Shown here one piece after another: positions 1 through 8,162 of a DNA stretch of 64,000 nt. The stretch's first letter is position 1; each line of letters starts with the position of its first letter. Both the position numbers and the translations under genes were made by a program. Below the pieces are notes generated by a model. The model was not told the origin of the DNA. It saw nothing but the letters and a program-made list of their open reading frames with translations, and made no database searches. This stretch comes from W-Chloroflexi-9 sp045863195 (GTDB lineage: Bacteria; Chloroflexota; Dehalococcoidia; UBA2979): the NCBI GenBank assembly GCA_045863195.1, contig BTUI01000008.1, forward strand, positions 71,006 through 135,005. Direction: 5' to 3'.

Positions 1-26
1 TGGATCCCCGTGCCTGTCGAGGGCCG

Positions 27-50
27 GCGCTCCCCCTCGCGGGGGCGCGC
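27..50 (-). terminator. possible terminator hairpin after the MaoC gene
   Basis: A hairpin with a five-pair C/G upper stem, one T-C mismatch, a four-pair GCGC lower stem and a four-base loop lies about 30 bases downstream of the stop of the minus-strand MaoC gene. There is no T tract, so the terminator reading is tentative. In DNA this G+C-rich such hairpins also arise by chance. Confidence 0.35.
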
Positions 51-80
51 CATACGCCGCGGCCGCCGTGGCGGCGGGCG

Positions 81-503
81 CTACCCGAGTGCGTCCACCA
101 TCACCATCGCGTCGCCGCGGATCACCTCGGCGCCGTCCTGGTTCGTCACTACTGTATCGAGGGAAACGCGGCTGCGCTCCGGGTCCACCTTGGTGACCGT
201 GGCGGTGGCGGTGATGGTGTCACCGGCCTTCACCGGGCCGCGGAACTGCAGGTTCTGGCCCAGGTAGATCACCACGGCGTTCGGGGCGAGCTTCGTGCCC
301 AGCGCGGCCGAGATCGTGCCGGCGCCGAACATGCCGTGCGCGATGGGCGACTTGAACCGGGTGCGCGCCGCGTATGCCGCGTCCGAGTGGAGCGGGTTCG
401 TGTCACCCGTCACCCGTGCAAAGAGGTCGATGTCCTCCTGCGTGACGGTCTTGCTGAACGTGGCCACGGTGCCCACCGTCAGCCCCTGCACGTCGTCGGC
501 CAT
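81..503 (-). CDS. MaoC-family (R)-specific enoyl-CoA hydratase (PhaJ-like)
   Basis: A 140-residue single-hotdog protein of the PhaJ/MaoC type, which hydrates trans-2-enoyl-CoA to (R)-3-hydroxyacyl-CoA in the cytoplasm. The hydratase dyad is visible as D34 and H39 in GDTNPLH, the usual D-x4-H spacing, followed by the IAHGMF segment at 55-60 that builds the active-site tunnel. Length matches single-domain PhaJ proteins. The ATG follows a GAGGG-type ribosome site on the minus strand. It is transcribed away from the suf operon and shares the 504-738 spacer with it. Without a PHA synthase nearby, the pathway (fatty-acid degradation, PHA precursor supply or side-chain metabolism) cannot be decided. 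Confidence 0.85.
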   Translation of the reverse strand: MADDVQGLTVGTVATFSKTVTQEDIDLFARVTGDTNPLHSDAAYAARTRFKSPIAHGMFGAGTISAALGTKLAPNAVVIYLGQNLQFRGPVKAGDTITATATVTKVDPERSRVSLDTVVTNQDGAEVIRGDAMVMVDALG

Positions 504-642
504 GGTGCCCTCCCCCGTCTGCGCTGGCGCCTCGAAGCGTGGTCGCGCGCCCGGCGCATCGTACGAGGGCGCTCCCCGGGCGACAAATCGCGCCCGCCCA
601 CCGGACTTCGAGCAGGCTATGCCCGTAACTCAGCCGTGACAG

Positions 643-679
643 ACTAAATGCAATTTACCGCAAAAATATGCACTAAATG
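643..679 (+). promoter_or_regulatory. putative SufR operator: ACTAAATG direct repeat plus TAAAT inverted repeat
   Basis: ACTAAATG occurs at 643-650 and again at 672-679, 29 bp apart, close to three helical turns. The first copy is part of an inverted repeat, TAAAT-gca-ATTTA, at 645-657. The second copy abuts the -35 box of the suf promoter. This position is where an autoregulating SufR would bind. The sequence differs from operators reported for cyanobacterial and mycobacterial SufR, so the assignment rests on position and repeat structure only. Confidence 0.45.
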
Positions 680-706
680 TTGACTGCACCGGGGCGCCTC
701 CATAAT
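680..706 (+). promoter_or_regulatory. putative sigma-70-type promoter of the suf operon
   Basis: TTGACT at 680-685 could serve as the -35 box. CATAAT at 701-706 could serve as the -10 box with a short 15-base spacer; TAATCT at 703-708 gives a 17-base spacer instead. Transcription would begin about 25 bases before the sufR ATG at 739. Confidence 0.5.
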
Positions 707-738
707 CTGGAGAGGCGAAGCAGGGGGCGTCCATACCG

Positions 739-1455
739 ATGGAACGGACACGAGACCAGGTCATGCGCCTCCTCCATGAGCGGGGCGAGGCGTCCGTGGC
801 GGAACTCGCCGAGGCGATCGGCGTGTCCGAGGGCTCCGTGCGCCGTCACCTGGACCTGATGGTGGCGGACGGACTCCTGACCTCCCGCTTCCAGCGCCAG
901 GCGCGCGGCCGCCCGGTCACGCGCTACGCGCTGAGCCAGGACGGCGAGGAGGAGAGCGCCTCCGGCCACTACCAGCGTCTGCTCTCCCGGTTGTCGCCCG
1001 CGCTGGCGAACCTGACGCAGGAGGAGACCGCCGGCCAGGACGGCCAGGCCATCCTCGACCGGCTGTTTGACCACGTGGCGCAGTCCGTGGCGCAGGAGCA
1101 CCGCGGGCGCGTGACGGCGGATGGGCTGGAGGAGCGCGTCCACCAGGTCATCATCGCCCTGAGCGACGAGGGCATCCTGCAGGAGGTGGAGGACGCCGGC
1201 GAGTTCTACCGCCTGCGCAACAGCGGCTGCCCGTACCGCTCGACTGCCATGGAGAACCACGCCTGCTGCGCGGCGGACCGGAGGGCGATCGAACTGCTCC
1301 TCGGTGCGCCGGTGGAGCAGGTGATGACGGTCGCCGAAGGCGGCCAGGTCTGCGAATACCTCGTGCCCAAGCACGAGGGTGATGACACCACTGAACGAGC
1401 CGGGGGACTGCTCCCGGTCGTTGCCCAGAAGGGGACAGCGAAGCGCGATGAGTGA
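739..1455 (+). CDS. sufR: SufR-family Fe-S-sensing transcriptional regulator of the suf operon
   Basis: A 238-residue regulator with an N-terminal winged helix-turn-helix (about residues 5-65; recognition part VSEGSVRRHLDL). The C-terminal half carries cysteines C164, C176, C177 and C205, the kind of widely spaced cysteines that hold the Fe-S cluster in SufR proteins. SufR represses suf genes while its cluster is intact and releases them on iron or oxidative stress. It is the first gene of the operon, and its stop overlaps the sufC start by 8 bases, so it is translationally coupled. The AT-rich repeats just upstream are the likely autoregulatory site. Assignment to SufR rather than another ArsR/DeoR-like regulator rests on the cysteines plus context. 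Confidence 0.85.
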   Translation: MERTRDQVMRLLHERGEASVAELAEAIGVSEGSVRRHLDLMVADGLLTSRFQRQARGRPVTRYALSQDGEEESASGHYQRLLSRLSPALANLTQEETAGQDGQAILDRLFDHVAQSVAQEHRGRVTADGLEERVHQVIIALSDEGILQEVEDAGEFYRLRNSGCPYRSTAMENHACCAADRRAIELLLGAPVEQVMTVAEGGQVCEYLVPKHEGDDTTERAGGLLPVVAQKGTAKRDE

Positions 1456-2224
1456 CCCGATCCTCGAACTGCGTGACCTGAAGGTCAGCATCACCGGCAA
1501 GGACATCCAGATCGTGAAGGGCGTGGACCTCACGATCCGGCCCGGCGAGATCCACGCGCTCATGGGGCCGAACGGCTCCGGGAAGAGCACGCTCGCCAGC
1601 ACCATCGCCGGCAGCCCTGCCTACACGGTGGACGCCGGCCGCGTCATCTACCACGGCGAGGACATCACGGAGGCCACGGCGGACGAGTGCGCCCGCAAGG
1701 GCGTCTTCCTCTCCTTCCAGTACCCGACCGCCATCCCCGGCGTGACCATGGTGAACCTGCTCCGCGAGGCGCTGAAGGCGCGCCGGGGCGAGGAGGTCCC
1801 CGCCCGCGAGTTCATCGCCGAACTACGGGACACGCTTGCCCGGCTGAAGATGTCGGAGGACTTCGCGCGGCGCTACGTGAACGATGGCTTCTCCGGCGGC
1901 GAGAAGAAGCGCGCCGAGATCCTGCAGATGGGGATGCTGAAGCCGGACCTCGCGATCCTGGACGAGACCGACTCCGGCCTGGACGTGGACGCGCTGCGCA
2001 CCGTGGCGGAGGGCGTGAACGCGCTGCGCCGCCCGGACATGGGCATCCTCATCATCACGCACTACGAGCGCATCCTGGACTACATCAACCCGGACTTCGT
2101 CCACGTGCTGGTCGCCGGGAAGATCGTGAAGTCCGGTGACTTCTCGCTCGCCAAGCAGATCGAGCGCGAGGGCTACGACCCGATCCTGAAGGAGCTCGGC
2201 CTGCTCCAGGAGGTGGCTTCATGA
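1448..2224 (+). CDS. sufC: SufC, ATPase of the SUF Fe-S cluster scaffold
   Basis: An ABC-type ATPase of 258 residues, the usual SufC size. It drives conformational change in the SufBCD scaffold. The Walker A loop GPNGSGKST is at 40-48, the signature SGGEKKR at 149-155, and the Walker B run ending in ILDE at 170-173, followed by SGLD. SufC proteins typically have SGGEKKR rather than the transporter-type SGGQ, as here. I chose the internal ATG at 1448, which overlaps the sufR stop and follows GAAGGGG, over an upstream ATG at 1379 that would add residues unlike SufC. The end overlaps sufB by ATGA. Confidence 0.97.
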   Translation: MSDPILELRDLKVSITGKDIQIVKGVDLTIRPGEIHALMGPNGSGKSTLASTIAGSPAYTVDAGRVIYHGEDITEATADECARKGVFLSFQYPTAIPGVTMVNLLREALKARRGEEVPAREFIAELRDTLARLKMSEDFARRYVNDGFSGGEKKRAEILQMGMLKPDLAILDETDSGLDVDALRTVAEGVNALRRPDMGILIITHYERILDYINPDFVHVLVAGKIVKSGDFSLAKQIEREGYDPILKELGLLQEVAS

Positions 2225-3639
2225 CCCCGGTCAACCCGTCCGCTGCCGAAGTCGTCGGCGAGTACAAGTGGGGCTTCCACGACGACGAGAAGCCGCTGTT
2301 CATGGCCGACAAGGGCCTGAACGAGGACGTCATCCGCCAGATGTCCGCCATGAAGGGCGAGCCGGCGTGGATGCTCGAGCAGCGGCTCGAGGCCTACCGC
2401 ACGTTCCTGACGTTGCAGGACCCGAAGTGGGCCGGCTCCCCGGAACTCCTCGAGGCGATCGACTTCGACAACATCCACTACTACGTCCGCGCGACCGACA
2501 CCGACTCCACGAACTGGGATGACGTGCCGGAGTACATCAAGGACACCTTCGACAAGCTGGGCATCCCGGAGGCGGAGCGCCAGTTCCTGGCCGGCGCCGG
2601 CGCGCAGTACGACTCGGAGGTCGTTTACCACAACATCCGGGAGGACCTGGCCAAGCAGGGCGTGGTCTTCCTCGGCATGGACCAGGGGCTCGCCGAGTAC
2701 GGCGACCTGGTGCGCGAGCACTTCGGCACGGTGATCCCGGCCGGGGACAACCGCTACGCGGCCCTCAACTCCGCGGTCTGGTCCGGCGGCTCGTTCATCT
2801 ACGTCCCGAAGGGCGTGAAGGTGGACATCCCGCTGCAGGCCTACTTCCGCATCAACACGGAGAACATGGGCCAGTTCGAGCGGACGCTGATCATCGCGGA
2901 CGAGGGTTCGTACGTGCACTACGTGGAGGGCTGCACCGCGCCCATCTACAGCACGTCCTCCCTGCACTCCGCGGTCGTCGAGATCATCGTGAAGAAGGAC
3001 GCGCGCGTCCGCTACACGACGATCCAGAACTGGTCGAACAACGTCTACAACCTGGTGACGAAGCGTGCGTACGCGTACGAGAACGCCGTCATGGAGTGGG
3101 TGGACGGCAACCTGGGCTCCAAGCTGACCATGAAGTACCCCTCCGTCTTCCTGATGGGGGAGGGCGCCCACGGCGAGATCCTCTCGCTGGCGTTCGCGGG
3201 CGAGGGCCAGCACCAGGACGCCGGCGGCAAGATCGTCCACGTGGCGCCGAACACCACCAGCGCCATCGTCTCGAAGTCCGTCTCCCGCGGCGCGGGCCGG
3301 ACCTCCTACCGCGGCCTGCTGAAGGTGTACGAGGGGGCGACCAATGCGCGCTCCACCGTCCGCTGCGACGCGCTGCTGATCGATGAACTCTCGCGGTCGG
3401 ACACCTACCCGACGATGGAGATCGGCGAGGAGCAGGTGAACATCGGCCACGAGGCCTCGGTCTCCAAGCTCGGCGAGGACCAGTTGTTTTACCTGATGTC
3501 GCGCGGCATCGACGAGGAGTCCGCGGCCAAGATGGTGGTGGCCGGCTTCGTGGAGCCGATCGTGAAGGAACTCCCGATGGAGTACGCGATCGAGCTCAAC
3601 CGGCTCATCGAACTCCAGATGGAAGGGGCGGTCGGCTAA
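2221..3639 (+). CDS. sufB: SufB, Fe-S cluster scaffold protein
   Basis: A full-length SufB of 472 residues. It partners SufC and SufD to assemble nascent Fe-S clusters from persulfide sulfur supplied by SufS/SufU. Family segments include GSFIYVPKGV and the C-terminal region with GEEQVNIGHEASVSK, FYLMSRGIDEE and AAKMVVAGFVEP, the beta-helix core and SufC-binding helices. The start overlaps the sufC stop as ATGA, and its TAA shares one base with the sufD start. Continuous coupling implies a fixed SufC:B:D ratio. Confidence 0.97.
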   Translation: MTPVNPSAAEVVGEYKWGFHDDEKPLFMADKGLNEDVIRQMSAMKGEPAWMLEQRLEAYRTFLTLQDPKWAGSPELLEAIDFDNIHYYVRATDTDSTNWDDVPEYIKDTFDKLGIPEAERQFLAGAGAQYDSEVVYHNIREDLAKQGVVFLGMDQGLAEYGDLVREHFGTVIPAGDNRYAALNSAVWSGGSFIYVPKGVKVDIPLQAYFRINTENMGQFERTLIIADEGSYVHYVEGCTAPIYSTSSLHSAVVEIIVKKDARVRYTTIQNWSNNVYNLVTKRAYAYENAVMEWVDGNLGSKLTMKYPSVFLMGEGAHGEILSLAFAGEGQHQDAGGKIVHVAPNTTSAIVSKSVSRGAGRTSYRGLLKVYEGATNARSTVRCDALLIDELSRSDTYPTMEIGEEQVNIGHEASVSKLGEDQLFYLMSRGIDEESAAKMVVAGFVEPIVKELPMEYAIELNRLIELQMEGAVG

Positions 3640-4859
3640 TGACTGGCGCCCACGCAGCACAGTACGCGCCGGAGCACGCGGCCACCGCCGCGCGCGGCCG
3701 CGGCGAGCCGGAGTGGCTCGCCAACGCCCGCGCCGAGGCGGCCCGCGCCTTCGACGTGACCCCGATGCCGACGCCCGCGCTGCGTCCGTGGAAGTACACG
3801 GACCTGGCCGGGCTCGCGATCGACGCCTTCGCTCCGGACGCGCGCTTCGCGCCGGTGGTGCAGGGCGAGACGCCCGCTGGCGGCTTCGCCGGCACCATCG
3901 CGCACGCGCTCCTCGACCCCGCGCAGGCGGCCGTGGTGCAGCAGCACCTCGGCGGCGTGATCGCGGCGACCGAGGGCAAGTTCGTCGCCGCCAACGCCGC
4001 GCTCTGGACCGGCGGCGCGTTCATCCACGCGCCCCGCGGCCAGGCGTTCGCCGGCCCCGTCTCGGTCACCCTGGAGGGTGGCGAGGGGGCGATCTTCCCG
4101 CGCCTGCTGATCGTCGCGGAGCCGGGGAGCGAGGTCGCGGTGGTGATCCACGCCACCTCCGCGGACGCCGCGCTACTCGCCTCGACGGTTGTCGAGGTGG
4201 TGGCGGAGGCGGACGCCCGCGTGCGCCTCGCGTTCGACATCCGCTGGGGTGCGAACACGCAGGAGTTCGCAATCATCCGCACGAAGTCCGGCAAGGGTTC
4301 GGACGTGAAGGTGGACACGCTCGCCGTGGGCGGCCACCTCGTGAAGCAGACGTTCGAGGGACTGCTGGAGGGCGAAGGCGCCTCCTCCACCGTGCGCGGC
4401 GTCGCCCTCGGTGACCGCGACCAGCACTTCGACTTCGTGACGTACCAGGATCACATTGCCCCGCGCACCGTCTCCAGCGTCGCCATCAAGACGGCGCTCG
4501 CTGGCTCCTCGCGCGCGGTCTACTACGGCGTGACGCGCGTGGAGGAGACGGCGAAGGGCGCGGACGCCGTGCAGGAGAACCGCAACCTGCTGCTCTCCCG
4601 CCACTCGAAGGCGGACTCCGACCCGGTGCTGGAGATCCTCACGAACGACGTGGCCCGCTGTGGCCACGGCGCGACGGTGGGCCCGGTCGACCGGGAGGCG
4701 CTCTTCTACCTGCAGAGCCGCGGCCTGGACACCCGGTCGTCGATGAAACTGCTCGTCGCCGGCTTCTTCTCCTCCGTGCTCCGGGATATCAATGACCCGG
4801 TGCTGGAGGCTGAGCTCGAGGCCGAGGTGGAGCGGAAGCTGTCCGTCGCGGAGTTCTAG
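3639..4859 (+). CDS. sufD: SufD, Fe-S cluster scaffold protein
   Basis: A 406-residue SufD, paralogous to SufB and forming the SufBC2D complex. It has GGAFIHAPRGQ, the equivalent of the SufB GSFIYVPKG segment, and ends with CGHGATVGPVD, FYLQSRGLD and LLVAGFFSS, the typical SufD/SufB C-terminal domain. The conserved histidine-containing CGHGATVG segment, implicated in the SufB-SufD interface, is present. It starts within the sufB stop codon (TAATG) and is followed by only 36 bases before the Rieske gene. Confidence 0.96.
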   Translation: MTGAHAAQYAPEHAATAARGRGEPEWLANARAEAARAFDVTPMPTPALRPWKYTDLAGLAIDAFAPDARFAPVVQGETPAGGFAGTIAHALLDPAQAAVVQQHLGGVIAATEGKFVAANAALWTGGAFIHAPRGQAFAGPVSVTLEGGEGAIFPRLLIVAEPGSEVAVVIHATSADAALLASTVVEVVAEADARVRLAFDIRWGANTQEFAIIRTKSGKGSDVKVDTLAVGGHLVKQTFEGLLEGEGASSTVRGVALGDRDQHFDFVTYQDHIAPRTVSSVAIKTALAGSSRAVYYGVTRVEETAKGADAVQENRNLLLSRHSKADSDPVLEILTNDVARCGHGATVGPVDREALFYLQSRGLDTRSSMKLLVAGFFSSVLRDINDPVLEAELEAEVERKLSVAEF

Positions 4860-4895
4860 CCCGCGACTGATGGTGACGATGGATTCGAGGACGAA

Positions 4896-5209
4896 GTGAG
4901 CAACGAGCGCGTCGCGTCCGCCTCGGACATCCCTGAGGGGGAAGTCCGGGTGGTGGAGTGCGGCGGCCGGTCGCTGGCCGTGAGCAACATCGAGGGCGAG
5001 TTGTACGCCATCGACAACCGCTGCACGCACGACAACGGGCCGCTGGGCGAGGGCCGCCTCCGCAACGGGCGCGTGATCTGTCCGCGCCACGGCGCGGCGT
5101 TCGACGCGAAGACCGGCCGTGTGCTCTCGCTCCCGGCCGTGCGCAACGTGCAGGCCTACCGCGTGGTGGTTGACGGCGACGACGTCTTCATCGACTGCGA
5201 GGCCGCCTC

Positions 5210-5213
<4 letters not shown>
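4896..5213 (+). CDS. Rieske-type [2Fe-2S] ferredoxin inside the suf operon
   Basis: A 105-residue soluble Rieske ferredoxin of the non-heme dioxygenase-ferredoxin/NirD type. The cluster ligands are C43 and H45 in CTH and C62 and H65 in CPRH, the C-x-H...C-x2-H arrangement. There is no membrane anchor. It uses a GTG start and ends in a GTGA overlap with sufS, so it belongs to the operon and probably supplies electrons for cluster assembly or sulfur reduction; that role is inference. A Rieske ferredoxin between sufD and sufS recurs in suf operons of several bacterial groups, but its function is poorly defined. Confidence 0.88.
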
Positions 5214-6483
<1,270 letters not shown>

Positions 6484-6487
<4 letters not shown>

Positions 6488-6963
6488 GCGACGCCGGGCT
6501 GATGGAGGATCTCTACCGCGAGATCATCCTGGACCACTACCGCCAGCCGCGGAACCGCCACGCCGTGGACCACCCCACCTGCTCCGCGGATGGTGCGAAC
6601 CCGCTGTGCGGCGACCAGGTGACCGTTTCGGTGACCCTGGACGGCGACCTGATCGCGAAGATCGGGTTCACCGGCAACGGTTGCTCCATCTCGCAGGCGT
6701 CCGCCAGCATGATGACCGAGTACGCGCGCGGCCGGACGGTCGCGCAGGCGCTCGCCGGCGTGGAGGCCTTCCAGCGCATGATGACGACCGGTGAGGTCGC
6801 CGGGCTCGAGGGGTTCGATGACATTGACGCGCTGGTCGGGGTCGCGAAGTTCCCGGCGCGCGTGAAGTGCGCCTCGCTGGCGTGGAAGACGCTGGAGCAG
6901 GCGCTGGACGAAGGTGGCGGCGCGCCCGTCACCACGGACGAGAGAGAGACCACGCATGGCTGA
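6484..6963 (+). CDS. sufU: SufU, zinc-dependent sulfurtransferase partner of SufS
   Basis: A 159-residue SufU protein. It accepts persulfide from SufS through a zinc ligand-exchange mechanism. The zinc ligands C42 and D44 (LCGDQ), C67 (GNGCSIS) and C129 (VKCASL) are all present, including the aspartate that separates SufU from classical IscU use. The roughly 20-residue insertion between the second and third cysteines, a SufU hallmark, is present as the TVAQALAGVEAF to AGLEGF region. The ATG lies in the sufS stop. The last 8 bases overlap the next gene. Confidence 0.95.
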
Positions 6964-7285
6964 GACCGAGACGATCGTCCACCCGAGCAACGAGGAGATC
7001 CGCGCCGTCCTCAAGACGGTGGAGGACCCGGAACTGCGCATGAGCATCGTGGACCTCGGCCTGGTCTACCGGGCAGAGATCGATGACGACGGCGTGGTCA
7101 CGGTGGACATGACGCTGACCTCGCCGGGGTGCCCCGTGGGGCCGATGTTGCAGGGGATGATCTTCCACAAGTTGACGCAGATGGACGGCGTGGTGGACGT
7201 GGAAGTGAACCTCGTCTGGAGCCCGCCGTGGGACCCGCGCACGATGGCCTCCGAGGAGGTCAAGATGGCGCTGGGGATCTGGTAG
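6956..7285 (+). CDS. sufT: SufT-like DUF59 (MIP18 family) Fe-S maturation factor
   Basis: A 109-residue single-domain DUF59/MIP18 protein that acts in Fe-S delivery to targets. Conserved DPELRMSIVDLGL is at 24-36, and the reactive cysteine C59 sits in TSPGCPVGP. The ATG at 6956, inside the sufU end, gives a normal-length protein; a longer in-frame start at 6914 would add only an arginine-rich stretch from the sufU frame. This is the last gene of the suf operon, and the next gene is convergent. PaaD, a homologue from phenylacetate oxidation, is excluded by context. Confidence 0.88.
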   Translation: MAETETIVHPSNEEIRAVLKTVEDPELRMSIVDLGLVYRAEIDDDGVVTVDMTLTSPGCPVGPMLQGMIFHKLTQMDGVVDVEVNLVWSPPWDPRTMASEEVKMALGIW

Positions 7286-7300
7286 GACGCGCGCGGCGCG

Positions 7301-7918
7301 CTATTGGGCGGGGAACCCCGCCGGGAGCGCGCCGCTGGGCAGCGTGACGGTGACGGCCTCGCCGGCCGGCGCGCAGCCTGCGGCGTCCGCGGAGCGGCAC
7401 TCGCCGAGGGCCGCCGAACCCACCGAGACGACATAATCGCGCGTCGTGCGCTCCACCGCGAAGCGGTGGAGGTTGCGGGTCGCGCCCTCGTGCAGCGCGA
7501 CGCCGGCGAGGTCGTAGCGGGCGTCCGAGCAGCGGTCGACGAACGCCCCGGCGGCCGCATCCCATGCGAGGTTGCAGTTGCTTTCGGGCTCCTGCGACAG
7601 CAGGGCGACGACGCCGACCGAGGGATCCACGACCAGGAAGGCGCCGAAGGTGAACCCGGCGTCGTCCGCCCCCCACGTGGTGACGGGGATGAACCGCGGC
7701 ACGCCCGGCTCGATCGACTCGACCTCGACCTTCAGTTCGCGGGGCGGGGCGCTGGCGAAGGAGACGAGGCAGTAGCCGGTCATCACCACGGCGAGGCCGA
7801 CCACGCTGAAGAACGCGAGCAGCCGCGGCCACGGGTTGCGCGGGCGTGTGGAGTCCGGCGCTTCCGCCAGCTGGTCCCCCGAACGGGGTGAGGTGGGACG
7901 TCCGAACTCGCGGCTCAT
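7301..7918 (-). CDS. single-span membrane protein with a degenerate Rieske-like domain
   Basis: About 205 residues: a polar N-terminus, one transmembrane helix at about 32-54, then an outside domain. From about residue 95 the pattern GVVALLSQ, C115-x-L-x-W, FVDRC130, YDLAGVALHEGATRNLHRF follows the Rieske fold of bc-complex iron-sulfur subunits, with G-A-x-R-x-L-x-R-F at the end. Both cluster histidines are missing: CxH is replaced by NCNL, and CPCHG by DRCSDARY. C115 and C130 could form the disulfide that normally braces the Rieske cluster. So it probably carries no [2Fe-2S] cluster and may be structural. ATGs at 7918, 7927 and 7945 are possible; 7918 has an AGGA/GGAG site upstream. The Rieske link is pattern-based and needs a structure search. 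Confidence 0.6.
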   Translation of the reverse strand: MSREFGRPTSPRSGDQLAEAPDSTRPRNPWPRLLAFFSVVGLAVVMTGYCLVSFASAPPRELKVEVESIEPGVPRFIPVTTWGADDAGFTFGAFLVVDPSVGVVALLSQEPESNCNLAWDAAAGAFVDRCSDARYDLAGVALHEGATRNLHRFAVERTTRDYVVSVGSAALGECRSADAAGCAPAGEAVTVTLPSGALPAGFPAQ

Positions 7919-7997
7919 GCTCTCCATCCTATGGGGCAGGCGCACGATCGTCTCCGCGAGGTTCGCCGAGGTTCTGCGGGCAGCATCACACGCGCGA

Positions 7998-8026
7998 TTG
8001 CCTCGATTCTGACACCCCCCATAAGA
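7998..8026 (+). promoter_or_regulatory. weak candidate promoter for the binding-protein gene
   Basis: TTGCCT at 7998-8003 and ATAAGA at 8021-8026 are separated by 17 bases in the otherwise G+C-rich spacer before the leader ORF at 8094. The match to consensus is modest. Confidence 0.3.
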
Positions 8027-8093
8027 TCATGCGTACCCCACCTGCCGGGACATCCAGACGGCGAACACAGCGGCAACCACACCTGGAGCAGTC

Positions 8094-8162
8094 ATGGGCA
8101 CAGCGCAGGCTCTTCGAGCCGGGCGCGCGGCGCGGGGCGTTCACTCCGCGCGGCAACGGTGA
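8094..8162 (+). CDS. 22-residue leader ORF overlapping the binding-protein start
   Basis: ATG at 8094 follows CTGGAGCAGTC, a good ribosome-binding spacing, and opens a 22-residue arginine/alanine-rich frame. It ends in TGA at 8160-8162, which overlaps the GTG start (8159) of the next gene as GTGA. Two readings fit. It may be a translated leader that couples ribosomes onto the weak GTG start. Or a one-base sequence error could split one N-terminus, since the joined product would place this segment before the twin-arginine signal. No family is recognisable. Confidence 0.4.
   Translation: MGTAQALRAGRAARGVHSARQR

Larger units (their letters stand above)
504..738. other. divergent intergenic region, MaoC gene / suf operon
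   Basis: A 235-base spacer between the MaoC gene (leftward) and sufR (rightward). The left part is ordinary G+C-rich DNA. The stretch 640-680 is strikingly AT-rich for this chromosome and holds the suf promoter and repeat elements described separately. No open frame with a credible start was found. Confidence 0.6.

Noticed and set aside
62..76. GCCGC-CGTG-GCGGC hairpin near the window start
   Set aside because: A short G+C-only inverted repeat inside a CCG-rich run. It is likely by chance and has no gene context.
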